From the NCBI GenBank assembly GCA_021464525.1, contig JADRCO010000635.1, positions 1-29,209 of the forward strand: a stretch of 29,209 nt of DNA, read 5' to 3'. Shown here one piece after another: positions 20,612-29,209 of the stretch. The notes under the pieces were generated by a model. That model was not told where the DNA came from, made no database searches, and saw only the letters and a program-made list of their open reading frames with translations. Every line of letters begins with the position of its first letter. The stretch's first letter is position 1. Source of the stretch: Rhizophagus sp. LPA8_4_AMF. Its lineage: Eukaryota > Glomeromycota > Glomeromycetes > Glomerales > Glomeraceae. A program made the position numbers and the translations under genes.

Positions 20612-20750
20612 AAACAAATTTTAGTTAAGATTTATTTTTTTCTTTTGATAGATTAATTTCCTTTATTTAAATTTCACTGTTTTCCGATTACATAAATAAA
20701 TATAAAATTGATAAATCGTGATGCAATATGAGCATCATGTACCGACTGTA

Positions 20751-20998
20751 CCGTATTTTGCGGGCCACAGTACCCCCCATGTTTAATACCATGCAAAAAC
20801 AACTCACATTTTCTAGAGACCTTATTATCTAAATAATCTAAATAATACTAGGCGTTACAAGTATAAGACTTCAATTGTTATACAAGGTTTGAACATCTTC
20901 CATTAATAATAAAAATTTGCGCAATAGAGGGGGAGTATAAGAGTAAACCCTCCTAAATTTGTATTAACTCGAGGTACTATGGCCCGAAAAATATGCGG
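20751..20998. mobile_element. Tc1/mariner-type MITE with TA flanks
   Basis: Left end CCGTATTTTGCGGGCCACAG (from 20751) and right end CTATGGCCCGAAAAATATGCGG (to 20998) are imperfect terminal inverted repeats of about 28 bases, also sharing GGTACT/AGTACC inside. A TA dinucleotide abuts each end (20749-20750 and 20999-21000), the target duplication expected for Tc1/mariner insertion. The 248-bp interior has no coding capacity, so it is non-autonomous. Its right end is about 40 bases from the promoter boxes of the F-box copy at 21109. Confidence 0.8.
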
Positions 20999-21038
20999 TA
21001 TGTACAAGGGTTTTCGTAAACCATGAACGTAATATTCG

Positions 21039-21075
21039 TTACACAAAAGACGCCATTTGCGTTAAAATATAAATA
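21039..21075 (+). promoter_or_regulatory. Core promoter retained by the broken F-box copy
   Basis: TTACAC (21039-21044), GACGCCAT (21049-21056) and TATAAATA (21068-21075), 41 bases before the ATG, followed by a T-run and A-run leader. The elements are intact although the gene downstream is not. Confidence 0.6.
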
Positions 21076-21108
21076 ATTATGTCGTCCTTTTTTTTTAAAA
21101 AAAAAAAA

Positions 21109-22543
21109 ATGGTGCAGCTCAATAACGATATACTTTTCCTAATATTTGAAGAATTAATAAATAAAAAATCCCTTTATTCATGTCTTTAGTTAATAAAGCT
21201 TGGTGTATAGTAGCGGTGCCGATTTTATGGAAAAATCCCGAGCAATTTATTCAATCTGAAAAATCAGTAACTAGACTGTTTAACGTAATACTTTTACATT
21301 TATCAAAAGAAACAAGGGATATTTTAAAGAATCAAGAAATTAATAATCTTATTTAGAAACATATCAACGTCCTTTATTTAATTATATTGATTTATGGAAA
21401 TATTTAAATTTATATTTTTTTAGAAAGAGCAATTTCTTCAAAATGGATTGAAGAATCCAATGTGCCCAATATAAGAAACGAGATCTTAAATTTATTCATT
21501 AACGATAATACGAGCTTTATTCATTTTTCTATTCAACAAAATTGTCAATCATATCATATTTCAGGAGATGAAAGTTGCTTTCCGTTACTAGAATCTTTTC
21601 ATTGTGACGCTAAAACAAATCAAGATATTTTAAAAGGAATGGCTAGAATATGAAATAATTAAAAAATTTAGATTTATTTTTAATTCTGATAGTAAAGATA
21701 TTTTCAAATTTTCTGGATTCATCAAATTATTTGAAGTATAAAAAAATCTTAATGACGTTAGTTCAATATATTAAGATTAAATAAGTCATTTTACAAATCA
21801 ATTGAAGAATTAATGATTAAACATGCAGATACGATCCAATATTTGAGAATTCGTTGGGAGCCTATTATGAGATTTCTTTCATATTTTGTAAATTTTTTAT
21901 GTTTAGAAGTTAGAGCGCCTTGGCACGCGTACGGCGTAAATTGGAATAATGAGAGTTTATCATTACCTAATTTAAAAATTATAAAAGCTCGAGTTGTATT
22001 CGACGTTCCAGTGAACTTAATAAAAATACAGTAGGAAACCTTTCTGAATTAACATATTTTGTGATGGTGCTAATATAAAAGACTTAAACAAGTAATTTAT
22101 CAAAATTGTCCAAATTTTAGATTTCATTGAGTAGCAACATTAATACACTTATCTCAGAATTTGAGAATTTATTAATTAATTGTCTACTTTTAAATATATT
22201 TGTTATCAACATACTAGGCGATCATAATGAAATTAGTTGAGATAAATTATTTGAAATATTAGCCAGGTCATCACCAGTTGGTTTATTTAAATTTATATTT
22301 TCTTCTCCATGGTTAATTAAATTGGAAGATATAAAATTTTTCTTTGATAACTAGGAAGATAGGAATCCTTTATTGTTAAATATAGGTTGCTCTTATTATT
22401 CTTTTAAAATTGAGACAAAGCAACAATTAAAAAATGTATTCGAAAATTATAAAACGAAAGGAATAATTAAAAAAAATTTTATTGATAATGGTCATTTCTA
22501 CGCGAATGCTTATGATGATATAGATTTTAGAATTTTTGATTAA
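21109..22543 (+). pseudogene. F-box/LRR-like pseudogene, full length but broken
   Basis: Starts 'MVQLNNDILFLIFEELINKK' at ATG 21109. A one-base loss in a T-run at about 21187 (compared with paralogues) breaks 'SCLLVN'. Further damage includes a frameshift near 21350, a lost segment after 'GMARI' at about 21650, TAA for a Gln codon at about 21739, and Trp-to-stop changes near 22240 (TGA) and 22353 (TAG). Open pieces remain at 21462-21653 ('ISGDESCFPLLESF') and 21813-22034 ('HADTIQYLRIRW'). The C-terminus ends at TAA 22541-22543, followed by AATAAA at 22584-22589. It is closest in layout to the copies at 18164 and 23443. Confidence 0.88.
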
Positions 22544-23366
22544 ATTATTACGTTATCTCATTTTTCCATGAAGTTTGATCTTCAATAAAGTAAAATACTG
22601 TACATTTAATTGGTCCATGAGAATAAACAAATGATTTTTTATGTCTTATGTCTAGTGTTTTATTTCAACGTACTTTATAAGGTTCCAGTTGGGTTGAATA
22701 TGAAAGCGGGATTCCTTTATTAATTTCAGCCGATTAAATTCGACTCACGTACAGCATAGGTATATTTTATAAATATTTCTATACATTTATACCGTATGTA
22801 TTATAAAATTTTTCTTTTATTTCAATTTAAAAAGATTACTCTCATTTTTTTAATATATATATATATAGCTTACAAGATAAGCGCTTTGTACTATGTATAC
22901 ATACAATATAGTGTCACATATTATTTTGTATTTAGTAAATGAATTATTACAAAAGCTTATTCTGTATATGTGTAATCTTATTTAAAACAAAAAAGGAAAA
23001 TCATAATCAACTGATATACGCACTAATAGACGATCATTGATGTATCTATTGTAGGTATTATTCTTACTTTTGATATTATTCCATAAATAAAAGTTTATAA
23101 GTTATGATACAAGCAAGATATAAAGGCAGTAAAGAACGTATTCATTTTATTTTCATTTTTCACTACATAATTTTTAAATGTTAAATTTTTTTTTTTTTTT
23201 TTAGAAAATTAAAAAAGTCTAAGTCGATCAACCCTGTGATCGTCAAGCATGTGATTCTCGTAAATCTCCATACCGGTAAGATCGTAACCAATCAGAAATT
23301 TTAGGAAAAGCTCATTTTGTTTTACTAAAACAATAATTTATTGAACGCAGATCTGTTATATATTTA
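22544..23366. other. Intergenic, AT-rich
   Basis: No gene is seen. It contains a TA repeat at about 22853-22867 and a 16-base-class T-run at about 23188-23203. A slightly GC-richer patch at 23220-23280 has no open frame of note. Confidence 0.45.
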
Positions 23367-23402
23367 TTACACCAAATACGCCAACTATATTAAATATAAA
23401 TA
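23367..23402 (+). promoter_or_regulatory. Core promoter of the F-box gene at 23443
   Basis: TTACAC (23367-23372), TACGCCAA (23377-23384) and TATAAATA (23395-23402), 48 bases before the ATG. The leader ends CTTTTTAAGAAAA directly before the start codon. Confidence 0.6.
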
Positions 23403-23442
23403 AAAGTTTTGATTTAATAGCTTGGTTGACTTTTTAAGAAAA

Positions 23443-24951
23443 ATGTCGACACTCGTTGAAGACGTACTTCGGTTAATATTAGAAGAACTGAAAGATGACA
23501 GAATATCCCTTCATTCATGTATTTTAGTTAATAAAACTTGGTGTAAAATAACGGTACCAATTCTATGGAAAAATCCTGGACAAAATCTTTTAACTGATGA
23601 TGCAAAGAATTTATTATTCAATGTAATAATTTTACATTTATCAGATGAATCGAGAAATATTTTAAAGAAGCAAGGAATCGATCTTTTTAAAGACACACTT
23701 GAATTATATAAACGTCCTTTATTATTTAATTATATTAGTTATTGGAGATATTTAAATATACATCTTTTAAAAAGTATGATTGTTTCAATAAAAAATATTA
23801 AAAATTATGATAAAATTGAAATACCTATTATAAGAAATGAAATATTTAATTTATTTATTAATAATAATAGAAATACAAAATTTTTACGTCTTTGTTTTCC
23901 TCAACAATTTGATTATCAATTACATCGTATTTCAGGGGCTGAACATTGTTTTTCAAAACTTGAATCATTTCGTTGTTATGCTAATACCAATAAATATATT
24001 TTAGAAGGTTTGGCAAGGATAAGTAAATCGATTAAAAAATTAATATTTGATATTATGTACAGTATTAATTCTGGAATAATTAAATTAATTGAAGCACAAA
24101 ATAATCTAAAGGAAGTTCATTTTATCGATCATACAATAAATTTAAGAGATGAATCTTTTAGCAGACCTCTTGAAGAATCATTAATTAAACATGCTAATAC
24201 TATTCAATATTTAAGAATTGATTGGAAACCTAATACAGAAATTCTTTCACATCTTGTAAATTTAATAAGTTTAGATATAAATTTGAGTTTAGTGAGAGAT
24301 ATTAATTGGAATCATTTGGAAAAATTATCTTTACCATTATTAAAATTTTTAAGAACTCAAAAAGTTCCTTCTAGAATTTTATCAAATATAATTGAAAATA
24401 CAAAAGGGTGCCTTACAGAAATTAGTATACTCTATGAAGGTATTAATGATAAAAAACTTATCCCAACAATTTATCATAATTGTCCAAACCTTAGATATCT
24501 TAAATTATCATTATCTGCTAGAAATATTACTGAATTTGAAAATTTATTAAATAATTGTCAACTTTTAAATGGATTGGTTGTTGATATATATGATCATATT
24601 ATTAAATTTGATTGGGATAAATTATTTAAAATATTGGCAAAATCTTCATCAATTACTTTAATCAAGTTCAAATTTTCTTCTAATAGAATAATTTCATTGG
24701 AAACTTTAAAATTATTTTTTGATAATTGGAAAAATAGAAATCCAATGTTTTTACATATTATACCAATGTATTGTTTTACAAGAGCGGAACAACGGAAACA
24801 AAAGCAACAAGAACTACAACAATTAGAAAATTTAATTAAAGAATATAAAGCGAAAGAAATAATTAAAAGATATTATGTTGATTCGCATGGGTCTGCTTTT
24901 GAAGATTTTGAGTGGATTCAAAGAAGATCTGATGCTTACATTGAATTTTAA
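23443..24951 (+). CDS. F-box protein with leucine-rich-repeat-like C-terminal region
   Basis: Intact intronless gene, 502 residues from ATG 23443. An in-frame TTG at 23422 lies in the leader and is disregarded. The N-terminus 'MSTLVEDVLRLILEELKDDR' and 'SCILVNKTWCKITVPILW' forms the F-box. Downstream blocks shared with paralogues include 'NYISYWRYLNI', 'GAEHCFSKLESF', 'HANTIQYLRIDW', 'NCPNLRYLKLSL' and 'LFFDNWKNRNPM'. Near the C-terminus is a Gln/Lys/Glu-rich coiled stretch (about residues 447-475), then 'EDFEWIQRR', the form from which the tail of the pseudogene at 1145-2245 decayed. Probable SCF substrate receptor; the target is unknown. Confidence 0.9.
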   Translation: MSTLVEDVLRLILEELKDDRISLHSCILVNKTWCKITVPILWKNPGQNLLTDDAKNLLFNVIILHLSDESRNILKKQGIDLFKDTLELYKRPLLFNYISYWRYLNIHLLKSMIVSIKNIKNYDKIEIPIIRNEIFNLFINNNRNTKFLRLCFPQQFDYQLHRISGAEHCFSKLESFRCYANTNKYILEGLARISKSIKKLIFDIMYSINSGIIKLIEAQNNLKEVHFIDHTINLRDESFSRPLEESLIKHANTIQYLRIDWKPNTEILSHLVNLISLDINLSLVRDINWNHLEKLSLPLLKFLRTQKVPSRILSNIIENTKGCLTEISILYEGINDKKLIPTIYHNCPNLRYLKLSLSARNITEFENLLNNCQLLNGLVVDIYDHIIKFDWDKLFKILAKSSSITLIKFKFSSNRIISLETLKLFFDNWKNRNPMFLHIIPMYCFTRAEQRKQKQQELQQLENLIKEYKAKEIIKRYYVDSHGSAFEDFEWIQRRSDAYIEF

Positions 24952-25777
24952 AAATAATTATCATTATTTTAAATAACGAATATAATCATACAATGAATTA
25001 TTATTTTTATGTTTTAATGTGATTAGCGAGTAATAGTTTAAACATATAATTATTTAATGACCAGAAAATTTATTTAAGGAATAATTTTAATATATATATA
25101 TGCGTGTATGATATTTCCTTTATTAAATAAAACAAAATAATATTAATAAGTATGATAAATATTTACCTTTCCATATTTTTCTAATTGATCCCTAAATATG
25201 CTACGCTTTATGGAATTTTAATGTATAAACTATCTATCAGACCATAATGGTGTTATAACACTAAGTTTTTTTCACATGAAATTTTTACGTATTAATCTTA
25301 TATAGAAATTTTTTTTAAAGAACGTTTAACGTCATGCCACTGAAGTCATCCTATAAAAAAATTTGACCTTTCTAGTTCGATCTCAAATTGATTTGAGTTC
25401 TTTAGGTGCGGATGCAATGCTCGAAAATTGACTTGTTGGTCAGCACTGTAATTCTTACATACATTATTTTATTTATTTATTTATTTATTTTTTTTTGTGG
25501 CTATGAATTATAAGAAATCGTTACTCGTTAACTCCTTTTTATATATCAAAAATTTTATTTTTTAATGTTACGCAAGTTACGCAATTTAAATAAAATTAAA
25601 TTTCGGATAATCATTGTTTGTTTCATTGAAATAATTAGCACGACATAAAAAGTTTGAGTATAAAAAGTATAGTGTTTACGGTTAACTGATTGGCTACCCA
25701 TGCCAATTACTAACGTGACCATTCACCAATCGGGATAGTACCAATTGATCAGCGCATGCAGAAATTTGTTATACAAA
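24952..25777. other. Intergenic, AT-rich
   Basis: No coding frame is supported. It contains TTTA-type microsatellite sequence at about 25465-25496. Confidence 0.45.
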
Positions 25778-25810
25778 TACGCCATAGTGCGCAAGCGTTA
25801 AATATAAAAT
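25778..25810 (+). promoter_or_regulatory. Promoter boxes before a vestigial F-box start
   Basis: TACGCCAT (25778-25785) and TATAAAAT (25803-25810) precede an ATG at 25855 by 52 bases from the TATA. An upstream TTATAC (25769-25774) replaces TTACAC. The T-run/A-run leader (25836-25854) closely matches that of the copy at 21109. Confidence 0.55.
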
Positions 25811-25854
25811 ACAAGGCTTATTACTTTCCATTGTCTTTTTTTAAAAAAAAAAAA

Positions 25855-25899
25855 ATGGTGGAACTCGATAGAGACTCATTTTTCCTAATACTTAAAAAT
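25855..25899 (+). pseudogene. Vestigial F-box gene start
   Basis: 'MVELDRDSFFLILKN' from ATG 25855 matches the first 15 residues of the copy at 21109 ('MVQLNNDILFLIFEE'). Similarity then stops, and unrelated sequence follows after a TAA. The promoter and leader are kept but the body of the gene is gone, through deletion or replacement. Confidence 0.75.
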
Positions 25900-25929
25900 T
25901 AAAATATAAAAATTTGCAATATATTAAAA

Positions 25930-26270
25930 GCCCGATATCTATAAGAAACTTTAGGAACTTCAGAGGGTGAAACCTTCGCTAAAACTTGCTTCTGAGCTGA
26001 GAGGGACACATGACCTAGTTGAGCGCTATCAGTTAATCAGTGAGATAAATACGAATGCTATGGAAGGGTTTGCTGATAGGAAGTACAAAGAGTTGAAGGA
26101 AGTGACTTTTAAACTATCTCTTAGAAATAATGACAAGCTAACAGTGGATATGGATCTTAAAAATTTTGAGTTAGTCACCTACGATTTTACAAGAGTTTAA
26201 AGTGTCACCTAAGGCTCTACAAGAGTTTAAAATGTCACCTAAGGCTTTGCAAGAGCTTAAAGTCATCTAG
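25930..26270 (+). pseudogene. Fragment of an unrecognised Leu/Lys/Glu-rich protein with decapeptide repeats
   Basis: An open frame around 25955-26200 ('SLKLASELRGTHDLVERYQL', 'NAMEGFADRKYKELKEV') has helical, charged composition and better codon texture than the flanks. It hits TAA at 26198-26200. From about 26180 another frame reads the repeated unit 'SPKALQEFK' encoded by 30-bp tandem repeats, closing at TAG 26268-26270. A frameshift between the two parts is likely. I do not recognise the family. It directly follows the vestigial F-box start, as if it had replaced that gene's body. Confidence 0.4.
26181..26268 (+). repeat. Three tandem 30-bp units
   Basis: Units at 26181-26210, 26211-26240 and 26241-26268 (the last two bases short) follow AAGGCTCTACAAGAGTTTAA plus ATGTCACCT. 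Each encodes the decapeptide K/T-A/I-L-Q-E-F-K-V/M-S-P in one frame. Confidence 0.75.
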
Positions 26271-26331
26271 GACAATAAGGACGAATTGAGATTATTACTC
26301 ACAAATTATACGAAAATTTTCATTTAAGAGT

Positions 26332-26855
26332 TTAGAATCGTTTTTGAAAGTTGGAAATGTAAAAAGAAATTTCCAATTAAATTTATCAATTATTGTGATG
26401 AAATGATTTATTCATGGATGAAAAATGGTTTATTACATTTTTTGTTCTATATCTATATAATTTTTTTCTTATATTTTTTATTATAATCACAAAGGTAAAA
26501 AATTACTCAATTATGAATATGATATGTTATTGGGTACCTGTCGTAAACGAATTAAATTCGTCAAATGATTGCCTTGTAATAGGGCATCATTATTTTCATG
26601 ATAATGAGGGAGTTAGTGGAAAAGTCAATTTCAATTCATTAGCTTCAACCTTACAAGAATTGTTTAGAACATTTTCCAAAAGTTGGAAATATAAAAAGAG
26701 GAACCCTATTAAATTTAAGCCTATTGTATACAGTATTACCAGTTGTTTCTATCCCGGCGGATAATATACCAGGCGGATTTGAAGTATTATGGCTTTGGAT
26801 TTCAGTACAATATACCACGAAGCAATATACTGGTGCTACAATTGCTTGTGTTTAA
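26332..26855 (+). pseudogene. Broken coding region, unrecognised, with internal duplication
   Basis: Several pieces look coding. 'VFESWKCKKKFPIKFINY' (about 26338-26391) and 'LFRTFSKSWKYKKRNPIKFK' (about 26664-26722) are similar and reflect a roughly 48-bp imperfect direct duplication. The longest frame (26414-26764) begins with a hydrophobic stretch, then 'NDCLVIGHHYFHDNEG'. After a frameshift near 26735 another open piece, 'VSIPADNIPGGFEVLWLWIS', runs to TAA 26853-26855. I do not recognise a family. The SW-K repeats faintly recall the 'NWKD' segment of F-box paralogues, but this is weak. Confidence 0.35.
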
Positions 26856-27171
26856 AGTTATGAACTAACTTTATTCATGGACAAGTAATCACGAAAGTCA
26901 GCGGTAAAAAAAGTGTTATGAGATTATTAATATTGCATCTTAGACCATGTTGTTCACCATTGGTTTTAAAGCTGGCAAGTTAACATACCAAAAAGCTTTA
27001 CCAGAAGTTATAAGTGATATGGTAGCACTTCTACAAATCATGTCACGTGATTTAAGATCTTGTCTATTGTCACGTTGTAATCACGTGATGGTGACTTTTT
27101 GTCGTGTACGATTTACGAATTCCCCATATATTGTTAGAATATAGAGGGTGGTGCAGTAATTTCATATCAAT
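26856..27171. other. Region with paired TCACGTGA sites
   Basis: TCACGTGA occurs at 27043-27050 and 27081-27088, with a half-site GTCACGTTG between them. A 65-codon frame spans these (26947-27144) but has no recognisable domain and is not called. Confidence 0.35.
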
Positions 27172-27300
27172 TTTAACGATTCCTCAATTTTTTTCTGATT
27201 TTCTTAATTTTTTTAATATATTTTAATTTATTTATTTTATTTGTTATTTTATTTTTTTTATTTTTTTTTATTATTTTCATTTTTAATTTTTATTGTAAAT
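27172..27300. repeat. T-rich low-complexity tract
   Basis: Almost entirely T with scattered A, built of ATTTT-type units. No gene is present. Confidence 0.6.
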
Positions 27301-28317
27301 AGTGTTAGGATTTTACTTAGTTGAGGAGACAAGTTAGTAGTCAAGTCTTTATTTTGTTAAAATAGTAATCAAATTACATGAACAGAGCATTATTCTCAGT
27401 AGTATAATTCAAGATAGTCTAATTTTGCCAACAAGAAATTAATTATATTCTCGATCGTCATGTAAAATCATACTTTATTTTGATAAAAACCCAATTCCTT
27501 TAACTGAACATCCAACATATTTCAAGTGATTATTTGAAAGTCTCTCCTAATCAGTTAAACTCTAGTTACTTTGTTAAAGCATTAAAGTTTTCAGTCCTTT
27601 AATCGCTGACAGGCTAACAATATGTATTGAATTAACAATTTATATTTAAAATTTACAGTATTATAATTATTATATTTTATATTTATTTTATATATTATCT
27701 TTTTGAACATTTAAATTAAGAGCGCCTATACAATAACATGCAATTAGTTTGCTTAAATTTAAATTTCTTTTATTTGTACACTAAATTTAAAACAATAACT
27801 AGCATAAATTAAACACTTATATATAGTGAAATTAGATTTTATTTTCTAACTTTAGAGCATAATTTCACCATCTTGGTCAAATGTATTTGACTTACTTTAA
27901 TAGTTAAAAGTTATTCAGCAGGTTAAAATATATTTATATGCAAATTTACATAAAGCTGTAGCTGTGTTAACTTTTGATGGATTATCTAATAACCATTAAA
28001 TTAGCCAATTGATTCATTTAAAGTATTAATTATATAGGGAGTACTTATTGACTAAAATTTTGAAAAATATTTTAATTTGATGAAATTACATTCTGAAGTC
28101 TACACGAAATTTTTTTTTTAAAAAAAGTTAATAATTATTGAAATTATAAAATAAATATATGTTATTTGATCAGCAGTATACATTTAAAATGATGATTTCA
28201 TTTGAAAACACAAGAATTTCGTATAACTATAAAATTTTCTAGACCAGACCCCAACTTAAAGTTTTAGATGTAACCAATCATTTTTAAAAATCAAAAAAGT
28301 GATATTCAAACTACTGA
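27301..28317. other. Intergenic, AT-rich, no gene seen
   Basis: No coding frame, hairpin or repeat that I can support was found in this kilobase. Confidence 0.5.
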
Positions 28318-28343
28318 TATTCCGGATGTGTATTCCGGATGTG
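28318..28343 (+). repeat. Perfect 13-bp tandem duplication
   Basis: TATTCCGGATGTG occurs twice in a row (28318-28330 and 28331-28343). Confidence 0.75.
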
Positions 28344-28500
28344 CATTTTGTTTGTCATACATACAATGCTTGTACTGTGATCAACGCTATTGTACATAAT
28401 GCACTTTGCATAAATATTATTACCATATATACCCATACTAATAAAGGCGTTCAATAATAAAAAAAAAATATTATCTTTTCCAGTTGAGGAAAATATAATA

Positions 28501-28749
28501 ATGGCGCACAGCAATGATAAAGTTAAAAATTATAAATAGCAAGACCACTTTAATTCTAAGATTTTTAAACAAATTTGCAATATAATAAAACTAGTTTCCA
28601 GTAATCTTGAAGAATTTGAAGATGAAGAAAGTGACACTGGTGAATTTGAGGAATATAGTACTGAAGAATTTGAAGAAAGTAACACTGAGGAATCTAAAGA
28701 TATATCAAATAAGCTGAAATATTTAGTTTTTATTTGTAAATACATTTAA
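28501..28749 (+). pseudogene. Small acidic protein frame with one internal stop
   Basis: From ATG 28501 ('MAHSNDKVKNYK') the frame meets TAG at 28537-28539, then continues in the same frame without further stops to TAA 28747-28749. The later part includes 'FKQICNIIKLVSS' and a strongly acidic Glu/Ser/Thr repeat region ('EEFEDEESDTGEFEE', 'STEEFEESNTEES'). One change, TAG from CAG, would restore 82 codons, so this is a very young pseudogene, a stop-readthrough candidate or a sequence error. TTTTCCAG upstream (about 28476-28483) could be a splice acceptor, making this a later exon. The function is unknown. Confidence 0.4.
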
Positions 28750-29209
28750 ATGCTATCCATAATTATATTCTTTATTATAGACAAATATAATTTAAGCTAA
28801 CTATATTTTAAAAAATCATAAATAATTTAGCTTGTAAGTTAATAGGTTATCCTATAATTGAATAATTATGGAATTACTAATTATTTTGTTATATTTCATG
28901 CAACTAAATAATTCATTTAATGACTAATAATACTATAGTCAGTAAGTTATCTACTATTTAAATCTCTAATTTTTTACCCTATTTATTTTACATAATATAC
29001 AAATAACTAAATTCTTTGTTTAAATGGCTATTTAATAATAAATTATATTACAGTTGGTGAGTTACAATATTATATTTATTTTTTGTCTAATATTTTATAT
29101 AACTCAACTAATTATATTTTTTTTTATTTAAAATGATTAGATTGTAAGTGATATATTTAATATGCTTTTATATTATATTTATATTTAACTAAATAATAAT
29201 TAATAATAT
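28750..29209. other. AT-rich tail of the window, no gene seen
   Basis: Very AT-rich, with no supported frame or structure. Confidence 0.5.

Noticed and set aside
28530-28745. Ser-rich minus-strand frame of 71 codons
   Set aside because: Antisense of the acidic plus-strand repeat frame.

Overview
This AT-rich eukaryotic window looks like nuclear DNA of an arbuscular mycorrhizal fungus (Glomeromycotina, Rhizophagus-like). That placement is inferred from three things seen together: a family of about 490-residue intronless F-box/leucine-rich-repeat-like genes, a Crinkler (CRN) effector relic, and an intron-bearing Uma2-type endonuclease gene. Poly-A signals, TATA boxes, short GT-AG introns and a poly-A-tailed retro-insertion all exclude a bacterial source. 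No rRNA, tRNA, CRISPR array or operon was seen.

Layout. Positions 1-107 are the 3' end of a dispersed LTR-like repeat abutting the tail of a broken coding sequence. Positions 1145-2245 hold a 5'-truncated F-box pseudogene that is itself split by a poly-A-tailed retro-insertion with an 18-bp target duplication. An intact F-box gene lies at 3148-4635. Positions 5339-9570 form a visibly more GC-rich block: a frameshifted Crinkler with a PD-(D/E)xK-type C-terminus, a decayed coiled-coil gene, and on the minus strand an intact five-exon Uma2-family gene (8628-9570) that reading each frame alone would miss. An LTR-like repeat ends at 10347 with the same terminus as the copy at 1-107. Then come about 3.5 kb with no gene, and a divergent F-box pseudogene on the minus strand (13860-15258). 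Positions 15.3-18.0 kb carry repeats: a foldback element, a purine tract and GC-rich palindromes.

The right part is a same-strand run of F-box copies: intact at 18164-19624 and 23443-24951, broken at 21109-22543, and only a start at 25855-25899. A 248-bp Tc1/mariner-type MITE with TA flanks lies just upstream of the broken copy. The last 3 kb hold fragments of unrecognised genes and a small acidic reading frame with one internal stop.

How the parts relate. The F-box copies are paralogues in different stages of birth and decay. Five of them, including two broken ones, keep the same upstream architecture: TTAYAC-like box, TACGCCA-like box, TATA, then a T-run and A-run directly before ATG. Their products are likely substrate receptors of SCF ubiquitin ligases. 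The Crinkler and Uma2 genes both belong to nuclease families with the restriction-endonuclease fold, one dead and one apparently alive, about 1.9 kb apart.
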